Assembly (NCBI RefSeq): GCF_009762775.1
Contig: NZ_CP046401.1
Location: 2,790,001 to 2,854,000 of the forward strand
Length of the DNA: 64,000 nt
Source of the DNA: Maribellus comscasis
Lineage (GTDB): Bacteria > Bacteroidota > Bacteroidia > Bacteroidales > Prolixibacteraceae
Direction of reading: 5' to 3'
Shown: piece by piece, positions 9,271 to 18,691 of the stretch
Numbering within the stretch: the first letter of the stretch is position 1
Layout: each line of letters starts with the position of its first letter
Notes under the pieces: model-generated
What the model saw: only the letters and a program-made list of their open reading frames with translations
Told to the model about the DNA's origin: nothing
The model's database searches: none
Translations under genes and position numbers: made by a program

Positions 9271-10533
9271 TTAATTTATTGTTTTGTCAGGAAATTCAGC
9301 CCCGGCTTCTATAACGGGACAACGTTCCTCAGTATTATAGAATTCTTTTCTAAATAAAAACGGCAACAGGATCAAAATTAATAATCCAATTCCTAATTCA
9401 ATAGCAAAAAGCCCGCGATAATCTATCGTGTCGGCTATTTTTCCGCTTAATATTGCGATAACCAGACTGCTTAAATGGGTAACGACAATCTGGATGGTAA
9501 AATCTGTTCCTTCTCTTCCTTTTCGAACCACCTGCATTCCGAGTGTATACACAAAAACCGAAGACATTGCATAAGCACTCCAAAGCAATGCAACTCCAAC
9601 ATAAATCAAATACAACTGATGATTCGTGTAGGTAAGAAAAATAAAATAAACGGCCACCATCACATTCAAAACAGGAAAAACCCACACAGAACGTAATACT
9701 CCTTTTTTTCGGATAAATATACCCGCCGGAATGGTCATTAACGCGCCGCAAGCTGTTCCAAAAATACCGGAAATAAAACCTATTCTTTTTACTTCGTAGC
9801 CCAAATCAACCAGATAGGGCTTTATCATGGTTAAAATGCCAATTATTCCGGCGTAAAACAGGAAAAGCAATAAAATATGTCCGCCAATTCTTTTTTGTTT
9901 AAAAAAATATACAAATTCCAGAGGTGAGATGTTTTTTCTTGACTTATCAATTTCTTTTTTGCTATGATTTTTAAAAAACATCACCGGAATTAAAGAAATC
10001 AGAACAAACACACCAAGACAGTGCAGCAACGGCATCCACCCCCAGTAGTGATAGATAATTAACAAAACGCCACTCCCCACTAATGTTCCGATAAAACTAC
10101 CGGCCGACTGCATGCTGTTTCCGATACTTCTTTCCTTTTCTTTTAATACAAGAATGGCAAAAGCATCGGTAGCGATATCTTGTGTGGCCGACGCAGTAAA
10201 GGCAATTACCATTAAAATAATTATTGTGGAAAAATCGGTCTGCAAATCAAAAAAACCAATGGAGACTATTATAGCCGCATAAAACAGTTCTGATGACAAT
10301 ATCCAGCGCCGGTACCTTTTTGAGGAGTGACTCGTCCTGTCGACAATCGGAGCCCACAAAAATTTAACTATCCAGGGTAATTTTATGAGTTGCAGGTAAC
10401 CAATGGATTCGAGTGAATAATTTTCCATTCGCATGATTACGGGAATCACGGTGGAGAAAAAACTCATCGGAATCGATTGCGCCAGATAAAGACTCAGCAG
10501 CGTAAAGTATTTATTGATTTCTTTTTTTCCCAT
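9271..10533 (-). CDS. MFS transporter of the AmpG / PAT (SLC33-like) family
   Basis: 420 residues with about twelve hydrophobic segments. The N-terminal region (YLAQSIPMSFFSTVIP, then LPWIVKFLWAPIVDR) closely follows the AmpG/acetyl-CoA-transporter pattern, and TASATQDIATDAFA matches the conserved TM4-5 stretch. Family members move muropeptides, acetyl-CoA or other anionic solutes across the inner membrane. Here it lies between a TonB-dependent receptor and hemN in one operon, so a tetrapyrrole, heme or precursor cargo is a reasonable guess. No sequence feature proves this; a muropeptide permease role is the main alternative. Confidence 0.85.
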   Translation of the reverse strand: MGKKEINKYFTLLSLYLAQSIPMSFFSTVIPVIMRMENYSLESIGYLQLIKLPWIVKFLWAPIVDRTSHSSKRYRRWILSSELFYAAIIVSIGFFDLQTDFSTIIILMVIAFTASATQDIATDAFAILVLKEKERSIGNSMQSAGSFIGTLVGSGVLLIIYHYWGWMPLLHCLGVFVLISLIPVMFFKNHSKKEIDKSRKNISPLEFVYFFKQKRIGGHILLLFLFYAGIIGILTMIKPYLVDLGYEVKRIGFISGIFGTACGALMTIPAGIFIRKKGVLRSVWVFPVLNVMVAVYFIFLTYTNHQLYLIYVGVALLWSAYAMSSVFVYTLGMQVVRKGREGTDFTIQIVVTHLSSLVIAILSGKIADTIDYRGLFAIELGIGLLILILLPFLFRKEFYNTEERCPVIEAGAEFPDKTIN

Positions 10534-10544
10534 TTTCTATTCAA

Positions 10545-12647
10545 TTAAAAAGCTACTTTCAGGTTTACACCCAAACTTGCCGGTTTGCCAATTTGGGCAT
10601 AGGAATTGTGTAAAGACGAAATTTCAAAATAGTAAGTATTATAGGAAGTATCAAAAATATTCTTTCCCCAAATTTCAAAACGAAATTTTCCGGTTACAAA
10701 AGATAACTTCGCATCAAGAAGCCCGTAATAGTCCTGGTAAACTGAATTATCAAGCGACCAATAATGTTTTCCTACTCCTTTATAGCTTAAATTTGCAATT
10801 AATTTCTCCAAAAATCCATTTTTAAATTCGAATGTCTTGTACAAGCTTGCATTTATGGTATGCCTGGGAACATAAGGTATAAAGTTATCATTATAATTAA
10901 GCTCTTCTGAAACCACATAGTCGGCAAAAGTAGCATGGGTATAACCATATCCCAGTGTTGCTTCCAGATTATCAGCCAGTAACCCTTTTACAAAAAGCTC
11001 GGCTCCCTTGCTAACTGATTCACCTGCATTTTTTTTCATATTACCACGGCCACCTGGTACGGGAACATCAATTTGTTGGTCCTGCCAATCGATATAAAAC
11101 AAAGCAGCGTCAACAAATAAGCGGTTGCCGGCTAAAGAAGATTTTAAACCCAACTCATAATTCCAACTCTTTTCTGAGTCAAAAGAGCGATCCTCTTCCA
11201 GAACGATCGAGGTGTTCGTATTAAAACCACCTGATTTATATCCTTTGGAAACTGTTGCATAGGTATTTAACGAGTTGTTAAAAGCATATTTCAACGCAAC
11301 TTTAGGCAGTATTTCCGTAAAATTTTCTGAATAATCTTCAGTTGCAAGATTGGATACCGGGTTATCTCCAACTGCCTGGTCGAACGTATAATCCAAGTCA
11401 TCTTTTTCAACATCAAATCTTATTCCTGCAGTTAGCGATAAATTTTCCACAAGAAAATCATCGAAGGTAGACTGGTGAAACAATGCATATCCGGATATAT
11501 TAAAATCACTTCGAATATCCTGATTAACTTTTGAAGTATAAATATCGCCCTGCGTTTGCTGTTTCATCGTTTGATAAAATCCATACGCACCAAAAAGCCA
11601 CTTGTATTTCGACGGTGACAATGACTTTAACATCAATTCCTGCGAAACCATGTTTTGTCTGTCTCCTATTTCAAAAAAGTATATTTTGTTTTTGGTGAAA
11701 TCCTGGTCAACAGCCATCAACCCATCGTAAAACTGATAACTGGATGTTGAAATAAACTGGAAAACATCATTCTGATATTTTAAGACAAGTCCGTCAGAAA
11801 AAAGATCCCTTTTATAGGAACTTTCCTGATCATAACTTATCCCAACAGCGCGATTAGTTGAGTCGTTATACAAAGCGTAAGGAAATCCATATTGTTCACT
11901 TTTTTCATAATTCGCAGTATTTTCAAGCGTCAAGTTATTAGAAATTCTCCAAACCAACCTTGCTCTCCCACTTGCCGAATATTTATCATCCGCAGGATCT
12001 CCCGAAAAATTATTGGTAAAGTAACCGTTTTGATTCAAATAATTCCCGCTTATTGAATAACCAAATTTGTCATCTACTCTGTTGTAATGATTCACATTTA
12101 CATTGTAATAACCATGGGTACCAGCGGTTACTGAAATATTTGTTTCATCGTATACAAGCGGAGACTTGCTAAATACATTAATAATACCTCCCATAGTATT
12201 TCGGCCATATAAAGTTCCCTGAGGTCCTCTCAAAACTTCAACACGTTCAATATCAAAAAAATCAAACCCAAATGTAGTTTTTTCAAAATAAGGAACATTA
12301 TCTACATATAGTCCAACAGAAGGGGAACCAAGTCTTGAGCCAATTCCACGAACAAATACAGAAGATTGTAGTTTTGAACCGTAATCGAGCATAAAAAAGT
12401 TGGGTACTTTGGAAGAAATATCTGCCAATGAATGAATCTCATCGTTCTCTAATTTCCTTGCTGGAAATAACGATATAGATGTAGGAATTTCTCTTACTAA
12501 TGGTAATTCCTTAGGTGATTTTACGGTGATCTCGTCAATTAAAATATCAGGGGTATTAGTTGTATCTGTAATAACTCTCAAATTCTGTGCTTGCGCAAAA
12601 GCGGTAAAAAGAGAATAGATTACTATGGATAGTATTATCTTTTTCAT
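10545..12647 (-). CDS. TonB-dependent outer-membrane receptor in the heme cluster
   Basis: 700 residues with an N-terminal signal peptide ending near AFAQAQ. A plug domain follows (SSVFVRGIGSR, VERVEVLRGPQGTLYGRNTMGGIINV), then a long barrel with the usual TBDR features (YATVSKGYKSGGFN, ELGLKS) and a terminal hydrophobic strand ending in Phe. The length is that of iron, siderophore, heme or cobalamin receptors, not SusC (about 1000), and the carboxypeptidase-like N-terminal domain of SusC is absent. It starts 62 bp after a small membrane protein and is followed by the PAT transporter. Uptake of heme or porphyrin is the contextual guess. No clear FRAP/NPNL heme-receptor motif was seen. Confidence 0.9.
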   Translation of the reverse strand: MKKIILSIVIYSLFTAFAQAQNLRVITDTTNTPDILIDEITVKSPKELPLVREIPTSISLFPARKLENDEIHSLADISSKVPNFFMLDYGSKLQSSVFVRGIGSRLGSPSVGLYVDNVPYFEKTTFGFDFFDIERVEVLRGPQGTLYGRNTMGGIINVFSKSPLVYDETNISVTAGTHGYYNVNVNHYNRVDDKFGYSISGNYLNQNGYFTNNFSGDPADDKYSASGRARLVWRISNNLTLENTANYEKSEQYGFPYALYNDSTNRAVGISYDQESSYKRDLFSDGLVLKYQNDVFQFISTSSYQFYDGLMAVDQDFTKNKIYFFEIGDRQNMVSQELMLKSLSPSKYKWLFGAYGFYQTMKQQTQGDIYTSKVNQDIRSDFNISGYALFHQSTFDDFLVENLSLTAGIRFDVEKDDLDYTFDQAVGDNPVSNLATEDYSENFTEILPKVALKYAFNNSLNTYATVSKGYKSGGFNTNTSIVLEEDRSFDSEKSWNYELGLKSSLAGNRLFVDAALFYIDWQDQQIDVPVPGGRGNMKKNAGESVSKGAELFVKGLLADNLEATLGYGYTHATFADYVVSEELNYNDNFIPYVPRHTINASLYKTFEFKNGFLEKLIANLSYKGVGKHYWSLDNSVYQDYYGLLDAKLSFVTGKFRFEIWGKNIFDTSYNTYYFEISSLHNSYAQIGKPASLGVNLKVAF

Positions 12648-12672
12648 TATTTAAATATGTAAAATTGGATAT

Positions 12673-12694
12673 AAATTCCCCAACCAGGGAAAAC
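12673..12694 (-). promoter_or_regulatory. Short hairpin between the small membrane protein and the TonB receptor
   Basis: TTCCC at 12676-12680 pairs with GGGAA at 12687-12691 around a 6-nt loop, 30-40 bp ahead of the receptor ATG. It is not followed by a T run in the direction of transcription, so it may be an mRNA-processing or attenuating hairpin and not a full terminator. Confidence 0.3.
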
Positions 12695-12709
12695 TAAACA
12701 AAAAACGAA

Positions 12710-13048
12710 TCAAACTAAAACCGGAGGAGGCTTGTTGAAATGAATTAAATAATATTCAATTGCAATTTTTGCTAAAGAATACTCCGGATAATTTATTTTT
12801 CGTTTGAAAAGAAAATCTTCATCTTTAAATGATTTAAAAAAATCAGATTCCTTACAGAAATATTGATACGTATCAATATCCTGATCCAAAAAATTATCTG
12901 AGGCGTAAATCTCAGTTTTGTGAAAATTCTCTCCGGAAGGAATTTCTCCTGAGACCGCTTTATTTATTCCTGCCACAAAAAAGTAGGCATAAAAAAGTAC
13001 AAAAGCGATGTAAGGTATATGTGTAGAAAAAATTCCTATTGTAAACAT
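12710..13048 (-). CDS. Small membrane protein, heme-island twin A
   Basis: 112 residues. The first 30 are nearly identical to the twin at 20991-21326 (MFTIGIFSTHIPYIAFVLFYAYFFV, split here as MFTIGIFSTHIP and YIAFVLFYAYFFV). A hydrophobic segment at about 10-28 could be a membrane anchor or uncleaved signal. The remainder is charged and divergent but ends in a PPPVLV tail like the twin's PPPFVS. I do not recognise a named family. It heads the unit TonB receptor, PAT transporter, hemN, hemG, hemH. A TACTTTAG -7-like element lies 28 bp upstream (13076-13083) and an FNR-type palindrome 113 bp upstream. A role in heme-unit expression or membrane trafficking is inference. Confidence 0.75.
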   Translation of the reverse strand: MFTIGIFSTHIPYIAFVLFYAYFFVAGINKAVSGEIPSGENFHKTEIYASDNFLDQDIDTYQYFCKESDFFKSFKDEDFLFKRKINYPEYSLAKIAIEYYLIHFNKPPPVLV

Positions 13049-13075
13049 TCTCCTCTTATTCCGGATTTGAATGCG

Positions 13076-13083
13076 CTAAAGTA
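13076..13083 (-). promoter_or_regulatory. -7 promoter element shared by both twin small genes
   Basis: In the gene direction this reads TACTTTAG followed by CG, inside a run of T residues, and matches seven of eight positions of TAnnTTTG. The same TTTACTTTAGCG context recurs at 21355-21362 ahead of the twin gene, at nearly the same distance from the ATG (28 and 29 bp). This conservation beside otherwise diverged DNA supports a real promoter. Confidence 0.5.
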
Positions 13084-13160
13084 AAAAAAATACCTTTTTA
13101 TAATTTTCTCTTTGTATGTTATTGCGCATATTTTAAATACGAAATAAAGCAATAAGCAAA

Positions 13161-13174
13161 TTGATTTAAATCAA
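13161..13174. promoter_or_regulatory. Perfect FNR-type palindrome TTGAT-N4-ATCAA
   Basis: The 14 bases TTGATTTAAATCAA match the FNR consensus TTGATnnnnATCAA at every defined position. The site lies between the 3' end of hemF and the start of the small membrane protein gene, centred about 88 bp upstream of that gene's -7 element. This is compatible with class-I activation or with repression. A matching site precedes the twin gene at 21444. The regulator that binds is not identified; the Crp-family protein at 50445 lacks an FNR-type iron-sulfur cysteine set. Confidence 0.65.
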
Positions 13175-13195
13175 TTGTTCATAAAAAGAACACTA

Positions 13196-14098
13196 TCACG
13201 CGGTAAAATTAATCCAGTCGATGTCTTTTCTTAAAAAGTGAAGTGTGTTTTCTTCAAAACCATCCTTTGGAGGAATATAATTGGTTTTCCAGGAAGCATC
13301 GGCGGGGAGACTGGCCAAAATAGATTCAGTATTTCCACCCGATTCAAGGCCGAACCTGGTTCCGCGATCATAAATCAGATTAAACTCCACATACCTTCCC
13401 CTGCGCAAATTTTGCCATTTTTTTTCTCTTTTTGAAAATGGTTTAGAGCCATATTTTCGCATCAATCCGTCGTAAATTTCGGGATACACGTTGGCAAGGT
13501 CAAGGGTGAAATTCAGCAGACTTTCGAAACTATTTTGTTCTCCGGGTTTTAAACGATCAAAAAAAATACCTCCAATACCTCTTGTTTCATTGCGGTGTGG
13601 AAGGAAGAAGTAATCATCGGCCCATTTTTTAAAGTCGGGGTAAAATTTATGATTGTATCGGTCACAAATTTCTTTTAACGTGCGATGAAAAGAGACGGCA
13701 TCTTCCGGATAGATAATATGAGGTGTCAAATCAATTCCTCCTCCAAACCAGGAAACACCGTTGTCAAGCGCAAAGTAGCGTACATTCATATGAATAACAG
13801 GCACCCGGGGGTTCTGCGGATGCAAAATAGAAGAAATTCCGGTCGCCGCATATTCTCCGGCTTTTTCTCCCAGCAACTGCTCCATCCCGGGCGAAAATTT
13901 TCCTTTTACAAAGGAAAAATTAACTGCTCCTTTTTCAATAATCTTACCGTCTTCCATCAATTGGGATTCTCCTCCACCGATCTCCTTTTTCCAGGGAATG
14001 GAGTTAAACTTTCCTCCACCGTCGGCAGATTCCAAAATCTGACACATTTTCTTTTGGAGTTCAGAATATGTAGCGGCTATTTTGTCAATTTTTTTCAT
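13196..14098 (-). CDS. hemF: Oxygen-dependent coproporphyrinogen III oxidase
   Basis: The 300-residue enzyme decarboxylates coproporphyrinogen III to protoporphyrinogen IX using O2. Family signatures are MNVRYFALDNGVSWFGGGIDLTP and the conserved KKWADDYFFLPHRNETRGIGGIFFD region, followed by the RRGRYVEFNLIYDRGTRFGL block near the end. It begins 14 bp inside the 3' end of the DUF6787 gene. It is the last gene of the hemA-to-hemF unit. Having both HemF and HemN lets this step run with or without oxygen. Confidence 0.97.
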   Translation of the reverse strand: MKKIDKIAATYSELQKKMCQILESADGGGKFNSIPWKKEIGGGESQLMEDGKIIEKGAVNFSFVKGKFSPGMEQLLGEKAGEYAATGISSILHPQNPRVPVIHMNVRYFALDNGVSWFGGGIDLTPHIIYPEDAVSFHRTLKEICDRYNHKFYPDFKKWADDYFFLPHRNETRGIGGIFFDRLKPGEQNSFESLLNFTLDLANVYPEIYDGLMRKYGSKPFSKREKKWQNLRRGRYVEFNLIYDRGTRFGLESGGNTESILASLPADASWKTNYIPPKDGFEENTLHFLRKDIDWINFTA

Positions 14099-14399
14099 AG
14101 CTTTTTTTACTTCTCTTAATTAAACGCCCAACGGTTTTCTTTTCATATGCCAGAAAAAACCGGTACTGCCCCAGTAAGGTTCCTATAACCAACAACAAAA
14201 ACTGATAACTGGGTAGTAAAACGATTAAATAAAGCGGAACTTTAATCAGCAAGGAAGTATCTTGTTGGATGCCAACAAGGTGAAATATAAATTTCCGTAC
14301 AACCAGTGCAGCGCTCCCGGTGATCGAAAAAACAAAAAGAATAACAATAAGCTGAAAATTGGATTTTATATTCCATTTTTCCTTAAACCGATGTAACAT
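14085..14399 (-). CDS. DUF6787-like small membrane protein
   Basis: About 104 residues from ATG 14399 (MLHRFKEKW). The longer frame up to 14465 would need a TTG start. Two hydrophobic segments (LIVILFVFSITGSAALVV and LYLIVLLPSYQFLLLVIGTLLG) are followed by GQYRFFLAYEKKTVGRL, the typical ending of Bacteroidota DUF6787 proteins. Proteins of this family often lie beside hemE and hemF in the phylum, as here: 117 bp after hemE and overlapping hemF by 14 bp. Its function is unknown; an inner-membrane role linked to tetrapyrrole synthesis is suggested only by this conserved neighbourhood. Confidence 0.75.
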   Translation of the reverse strand: MLHRFKEKWNIKSNFQLIVILFVFSITGSAALVVRKFIFHLVGIQQDTSLLIKVPLYLIVLLPSYQFLLLVIGTLLGQYRFFLAYEKKTVGRLIKRSKKSYEKN

Positions 14400-14516
14400 A
14401 GTAAACTGTTTTGTCTGTTTCACAATGTTTCCTTGTCTGTATTTTCTGAAATACACACGAAACAACGTTGTACTTAACAGTCCTCAGGTAGTATTGTTTC
14501 TTAAAAAAAGCAAAAA

Positions 14517-15563
14517 TCAGCTGTTTCGTTTCCAGTCTGTATTTTTCACCCAGTCGGCGAGGAACTTGGCATTTTCGTAAGGCAGACCGGGAATAAACCC
14601 GTGCCCAAGGTTAAAAATCCAGTTTTGATTTTTGCGGCCAAATTCAATGTAACTTTCCAGTGTTTTTTCCATTTCCTGCTGAGGGGCAAATAACAAACGT
14701 GGATCAATATTACCTTGTAAACCTACCTCTTGATGCACCAGTTTACGCGCAGTTTGTAGCGACGTTTGCCAGTCAATACTCAGAAAATCGCAGTATTCTG
14801 GTGTTATGGCTCCAATACCACTTCCGAGTCCTTTGGGGAAGAAAATAAAAGGTACCTCTTTCGCGCGTACTGCTTCAGCTATTTTTTCTGTTGCCGGTAA
14901 AAACAGCTCTTTGTACAAATCGAAAGGAATCAAACCGGCGTGTGTGTCGAACAACTGAAACACTTCCACTCCATGATTGATTTGTTCCTGTGCATAAACA
15001 ACCGACAGCTCAGTGAGTTCTTCCACCAGCCTTTTTGTGGCTTCTTTATTTTGGTAGATAAATTTTACAGCATCCGGAAAATCACCTTTTCGTCCCAATC
15101 CCTGCAACATAAACAACAATACCGTAAGTGGCGCGCCACAAAAACCAATTAAGGGCGTATTCTCCGGCCGGGTTTTTATGATTTCATCAACAACTTTGTA
15201 AATATATTCAAGTTTCGAGGGATCAGGATTCAAACCTTCCAAGGGATTACTTCGTTGTGCCAGCGGCTTTTCAAAAACAGGTCCGGCATCTGTAAAATCG
15301 AGTCCCATTCCCAGTGCATAAGGAATCACCAGAATATCGCTGAACAGAATGGCGGCATCCACCCCCAGGTCGTATACCGGCATTAAAGTAACTTCTGCTG
15401 CAACTTTTGGATTTTGCATCATTTGCCAGAAAGTATAATTTTCCTTCAACTTTAAATAGTTGGGCAAAACCCGTCCAGCCTGACGCATAAACCAAAAGGG
15501 TGGCCGTGAAGTTGCTTTTCCCCTAAGCGTTTGTAATAATATTGGTTCTGTTTTGTTATCCAT
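14517..15563 (-). CDS. hemE: Uroporphyrinogen decarboxylase
   Basis: 348 residues, the usual length. The signature PPFWFMRQAGRVLPNY near the N-terminus and the LFSDILVIPYALGMGLDF segment (catalytic Asp) are clear, as is GFCGAPLTVLLFMLQG. It converts uroporphyrinogen III to coproporphyrinogen III in the cytoplasm without a cofactor. It starts 3 bp after the hemL stop, so the two are co-transcribed. Confidence 0.97.
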   Translation of the reverse strand: MDNKTEPILLQTLRGKATSRPPFWFMRQAGRVLPNYLKLKENYTFWQMMQNPKVAAEVTLMPVYDLGVDAAILFSDILVIPYALGMGLDFTDAGPVFEKPLAQRSNPLEGLNPDPSKLEYIYKVVDEIIKTRPENTPLIGFCGAPLTVLLFMLQGLGRKGDFPDAVKFIYQNKEATKRLVEELTELSVVYAQEQINHGVEVFQLFDTHAGLIPFDLYKELFLPATEKIAEAVRAKEVPFIFFPKGLGSGIGAITPEYCDFLSIDWQTSLQTARKLVHQEVGLQGNIDPRLLFAPQQEMEKTLESYIEFGRKNQNWIFNLGHGFIPGLPYENAKFLADWVKNTDWKRNS

Positions 15564-15566
15564 ATT

Positions 15567-16862
15567 TTACCCCTTAAGTTGCTTTAATGCACTATAACTT
15601 GCTTCTATCGTTTTCCGAATGTCTTCATTGGTATGCGCTGCTGAGACAAATCCGGCTTCATATTGCGAAGGTGCGAGATAAATGCCGCTATCAAGTGAAA
15701 TTTTAAAATAACGTGCAAACAAAGAAGTATCACATTTATTTACATCGTACAAGGATTTTACACTTTCCTCTTCTGTGAAAAACAACGTAAACATAGAGCC
15801 CACCCTGTTGATTACACCTTTAAACTTTAACTCTTTCAAATTATTCTGAAGGCCTTCCTCCAGCAAAGCCGAAGATATTTCAAGATCTTCATAAAAATCC
15901 TGAGCCTGGTCGAGTAAACGTAAAGTGGTTAAACCTGCCGCCATTGCCAATGGATTTCCCGACAATGTTCCTGCCTGATAAACAGGCCCCTGCGGCGCCA
16001 GCATTTCCATAATTTCCTGTTTGCCACCATAGGCACCTACCGGCAAGCCGCCACCGATGATTTTTCCAAAAGTGGTTAAATCGGGTTTTATACCAAGTAC
16101 TTCCTGTGCACAACCTTTGGCCACCCGGAATCCGGTCATCACCTCATCAAAAATCAATACGGTCTGGTTTTCATCGCACAGATTTCTTACTCCTTCAATA
16201 AATTCTTTATCAGGAACAATTACACCCATATTTCCGGTAATCGGTTCCAGAATTACAGCAGCAATTTTTCCGTTATTTTCTTCGAATAAACGCTGTACCG
16301 AGGCAAGATCATTAAACTTAGCCGTAAGTGTATCATGCGCAGTTCCTTTGGTAACTCCCGGTGTGTTGGGCACGCCAAACGTAAGGGCACCCGAACCGGC
16401 TTCAATTAAAAAACTGTCGTTGTGACCATGGTAGCATCCTTCAAATTTAATAACCAAATCGCGGTTAGTATAACCACGGGCCAGTCGCAAGGCACTCATG
16501 GTTGCTTCTGTTCCCGAGTTCACCATTCGGACACTGTCGACGGAAGGAACCATCTTTTTGATTTGTTTGGCAATTTCTGTTTCAAGCAATGTGGGCGCGC
16601 CAAAACTGGCTCCCAGAACCGCAGTTTTTTGAATTGCCTCCACTACTTTTGGATGCGAATGCCCTAAAATCATAGGTCCCCATGAACCTACATAATCAAT
16701 ATATTCATTCCCGTCAATATCAGTAACCCTGGAGCCTTTGGCACTGGCTATAAAAGGCGGATTTCCACCTACACTTTTAAAGGAACGTACCGGCGAATTT
16801 ACTCCTCCGGGAATATGTTTTTGTGCTTCTGCAAACGCTTCTATACTTTTTTCGTATGTCAT
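15567..16862 (-). CDS. hemL: Glutamate-1-semialdehyde 2,1-aminomutase
   Basis: About 431 residues from ATG 16862 ([10 protein letters not shown]). The longer frame to 16916 starts at GTG and adds residues not seen in the family. [13 protein letters not shown], the [12 protein letters not shown] stretch and the PLP lysine in [17 protein letters not shown] identify this enzyme, which makes 5-aminolevulinate from glutamate-1-semialdehyde. It works directly after HemA in the C5 pathway. A 74-bp gap separates it from hemB upstream, the largest gap between hemC and hemE, so an internal promoter is possible. Confidence 0.97.
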   Translation of the reverse strand: MTYEKSIEAFAEAQKHIPGGVNSPVRSFKSVGGNPPFIASAKGSRVTDIDGNEYIDYVGSWGPMILGHSHPKVVEAIQKTAVLGASFGAPTLLETEIAKQIKKMVPSVDSVRMVNSGTEATMSALRLARGYTNRDLVIKFEGCYHGHNDSFLIEAGSGALTFGVPNTPGVTKGTAHDTLTAKFNDLASVQRLFEENNGKIAAVILEPITGNMGVIVPDKEFIEGVRNLCDENQTVLIFDEVMTGFRVAKGCAQEVLGIKPDLTTFGKIIGGGLPVGAYGGKQEIMEMLAPQGPVYQAGTLSGNPLAMAAGLTTLRLLDQAQDFYEDLEISSALLEEGLQNNLKELKFKGVINRVGSMFTLFFTEEESVKSLYDVNKCDTSLFARYFKISLDSGIYLAPSQYEAGFVSAAHTNEDIRKTIEASYSALKQLKG

Positions 16863-16936
16863 TTCTAATAAATTTTTAAATCTCATCTCCCGAAGAACAA
16901 CGATAAATATATTCACGGGATGACGAAAGTAAATTT

Positions 16937-17905
16937 TTATAAATCCTGTATAATATCCTGCGTATGGTAGGAAATAATCAAATCGGCTCCGGCACGTTTT
17001 AATCCGGTAAGTAATTCGTGTACAATTCGTTTTTCATCAATCCATCCTTTTGCAGCCGCAGCTTTTACCATGGAAAACTCACCACTTACATTATAAGCTG
17101 CAACCGGCATATTAAAACTGGTTTTCACACGGTGAATAATATCCATATAATTCAAGGCCGGTTTCACCATTACAATGTCTGCTCCTTCCTGAATATCGAG
17201 GGCTACCTCACGAAGTGCTTCATCACCATTAGCTGGATCCATCTGGTAAGTTTTACGGTCGCCAAATTGCGGAGCACTTTCAGCAGCCTCGCGAAACGGA
17301 CCATAAAATGCCGATGCATATTTTGCTGAATAAGCCATGATGGGAAGATTGTGAAACCCGTTGTTATCGAGTGCTGTGCGGATTGCTCCCACACGACCGT
17401 CCATCATGTCACTGGGTGCTACCATATCAATTCCGGCTTCTGCCAGCGAAACCGACTGTTTTGCCAAGGTCTCCAGGGTCTGATCATTATCGACATCGCC
17501 ATCCACAATGGTTCCGCAATGACCATGAGTAGTGTATTCGCAGTTGCAAATGTCGGCAATCAGATACAGATCAGGCACTTCTTTCTTTAGCGCCCGTGTA
17601 GCTTGCTGTACAATACCATTGTGCTGACAGGCTACTTCTCCTGTTTCATCTTTTGATTCCGGGATACCAAAAAGCAACACTGATTGTACTCCCTGATCAA
17701 ATAATTCTTTGCCTTTTTCAACCAAAAAATCAACCGAAAGCTGAGAGTTGCCGGGCATGGAAGAAATAGGATTATTAACCCCTTTGCCCGGACAAACAAA
17801 TAAAGGCATTATTAAATCGTGACGGGTTAATATGGTTTCGCGTACCATGTCTCTTAAGGCAGCGTTTCTGCGCAGACGACGAAGTCTTGTTACCGGATAA
17901 TGCAT
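16937..17905 (-). CDS. hemB: Porphobilinogen synthase (delta-aminolevulinic acid dehydratase), zinc type
   Basis: The 322-residue enzyme condenses two 5-aminolevulinate molecules to porphobilinogen. The metal site [14 protein letters not shown] has C120, C122 and C130, the pattern of zinc-dependent enzymes; magnesium-dependent forms replace these cysteines. Schiff-base lysines lie in [15 protein letters not shown] and [12 protein letters not shown]. It follows hemD by 18 bp. Confidence 0.97.
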   Translation of the reverse strand: MHYPVTRLRRLRRNAALRDMVRETILTRHDLIMPLFVCPGKGVNNPISSMPGNSQLSVDFLVEKGKELFDQGVQSVLLFGIPESKDETGEVACQHNGIVQQATRALKKEVPDLYLIADICNCEYTTHGHCGTIVDGDVDNDQTLETLAKQSVSLAEAGIDMVAPSDMMDGRVGAIRTALDNNGFHNLPIMAYSAKYASAFYGPFREAAESAPQFGDRKTYQMDPANGDEALREVALDIQEGADIVMVKPALNYMDIIHRVKTSFNMPVAAYNVSGEFSMVKAAAAKGWIDEKRIVHELLTGLKRAGADLIISYHTQDIIQDL

Positions 17906-17923
17906 ATCTGTAATTTTTGTGTT

Positions 17924-18691
17924 TTAAGAATAATATTGAATTATTGATTCGACGATTCCCTGTGCCGAAGCATTTTTTGCTACAACCAACGGTTGAATAC
18001 CCTGTTTTCGTGCCTCGCTTGCTGTGGTTTCCCCAATACAGGCAAGCCGAATATTTTTTGCGGAAATGTCGTTAAATCGTTTCATAAAATTTTGAATAGC
18101 CGACGGACTGGTGAAAATAAGCATTTCGTAGCGGTTGTCTTTAATAAGTTGAACAGTTTTTTCATCTGTTAAATCAGGGATTACTGTTTTATACACATTT
18201 AGCCGCATACATGCTGCGACCCCGCTTAATTCATTCTGGATAACCGTACGTGCAAGATTTCCAAGTGCCAGCAAAATCCGCGGCTGGTATGAATTGTTTT
18301 CTACTTTTTTTAAAAATGCTGCAGCAAAGTGTTCGCCTGTGTTTCCGGGATTAACAAAAGCAGGCGAATAACCAAAAAAACTTAGTTCTTCTTCTGTTTT
18401 TGGGCCAATTACCGCTATTTGAATCTTTTCGGGAAGATTTGCTATTCCTCTCTTTTCAAGTACCTCAAAAAAGTACCGAACGCCATTGGGACTCGTAAAA
18501 ATAAGCCACTGAAACTGTTCCAGTTGTTCCAGAATATCATTCTCTTTTTCTGATAAATTTGCAGGGCGAATCTCAATAAGTGGCATTTCTACTGTTTCGG
18601 CGCCGGCTTCTTTTAGCAGACGATTTAGCTCATCTGATTGTCCTTTAGGCCGCGTAGAAATAAACAGCTTATTTTTCAGCAGATGATTCAT
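17924..18691 (-). CDS. hemD: Uroporphyrinogen-III synthase
   Basis: 255 residues with the two-lobed HemD layout: FISTRPKGQSDELNRLL at the start, then WLIFTSPNGVRYFF in the first domain, IAVIGPKTEEEL at the hinge, and EMLIFTSPSAIQNF with ACIGETTASEA in the second lobe. HemD sequences vary a lot, so the operon position supports the call. It cyclises hydroxymethylbilane to uroporphyrinogen III. Its ATG overlaps the hemC stop by one base (TAATG at 18691). Confidence 0.93.
   Translation of the reverse strand: MNHLLKNKLFISTRPKGQSDELNRLLKEAGAETVEMPLIEIRPANLSEKENDILEQLEQFQWLIFTSPNGVRYFFEVLEKRGIANLPEKIQIAVIGPKTEEELSFFGYSPAFVNPGNTGEHFAAAFLKKVENNSYQPRILLALGNLARTVIQNELSGVAACMRLNVYKTVIPDLTDEKTVQLIKDNRYEMLIFTSPSAIQNFMKRFNDISAKNIRLACIGETTASEARKQGIQPLVVAKNASAQGIVESIIQYYS

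Noticed and set aside
16863..16916. GTG start for hemL giving 449 residues
   Set aside because: The extra 18 residues are hydrophobic and not part of the family; ATG 16862 gives the usual 431 residues.
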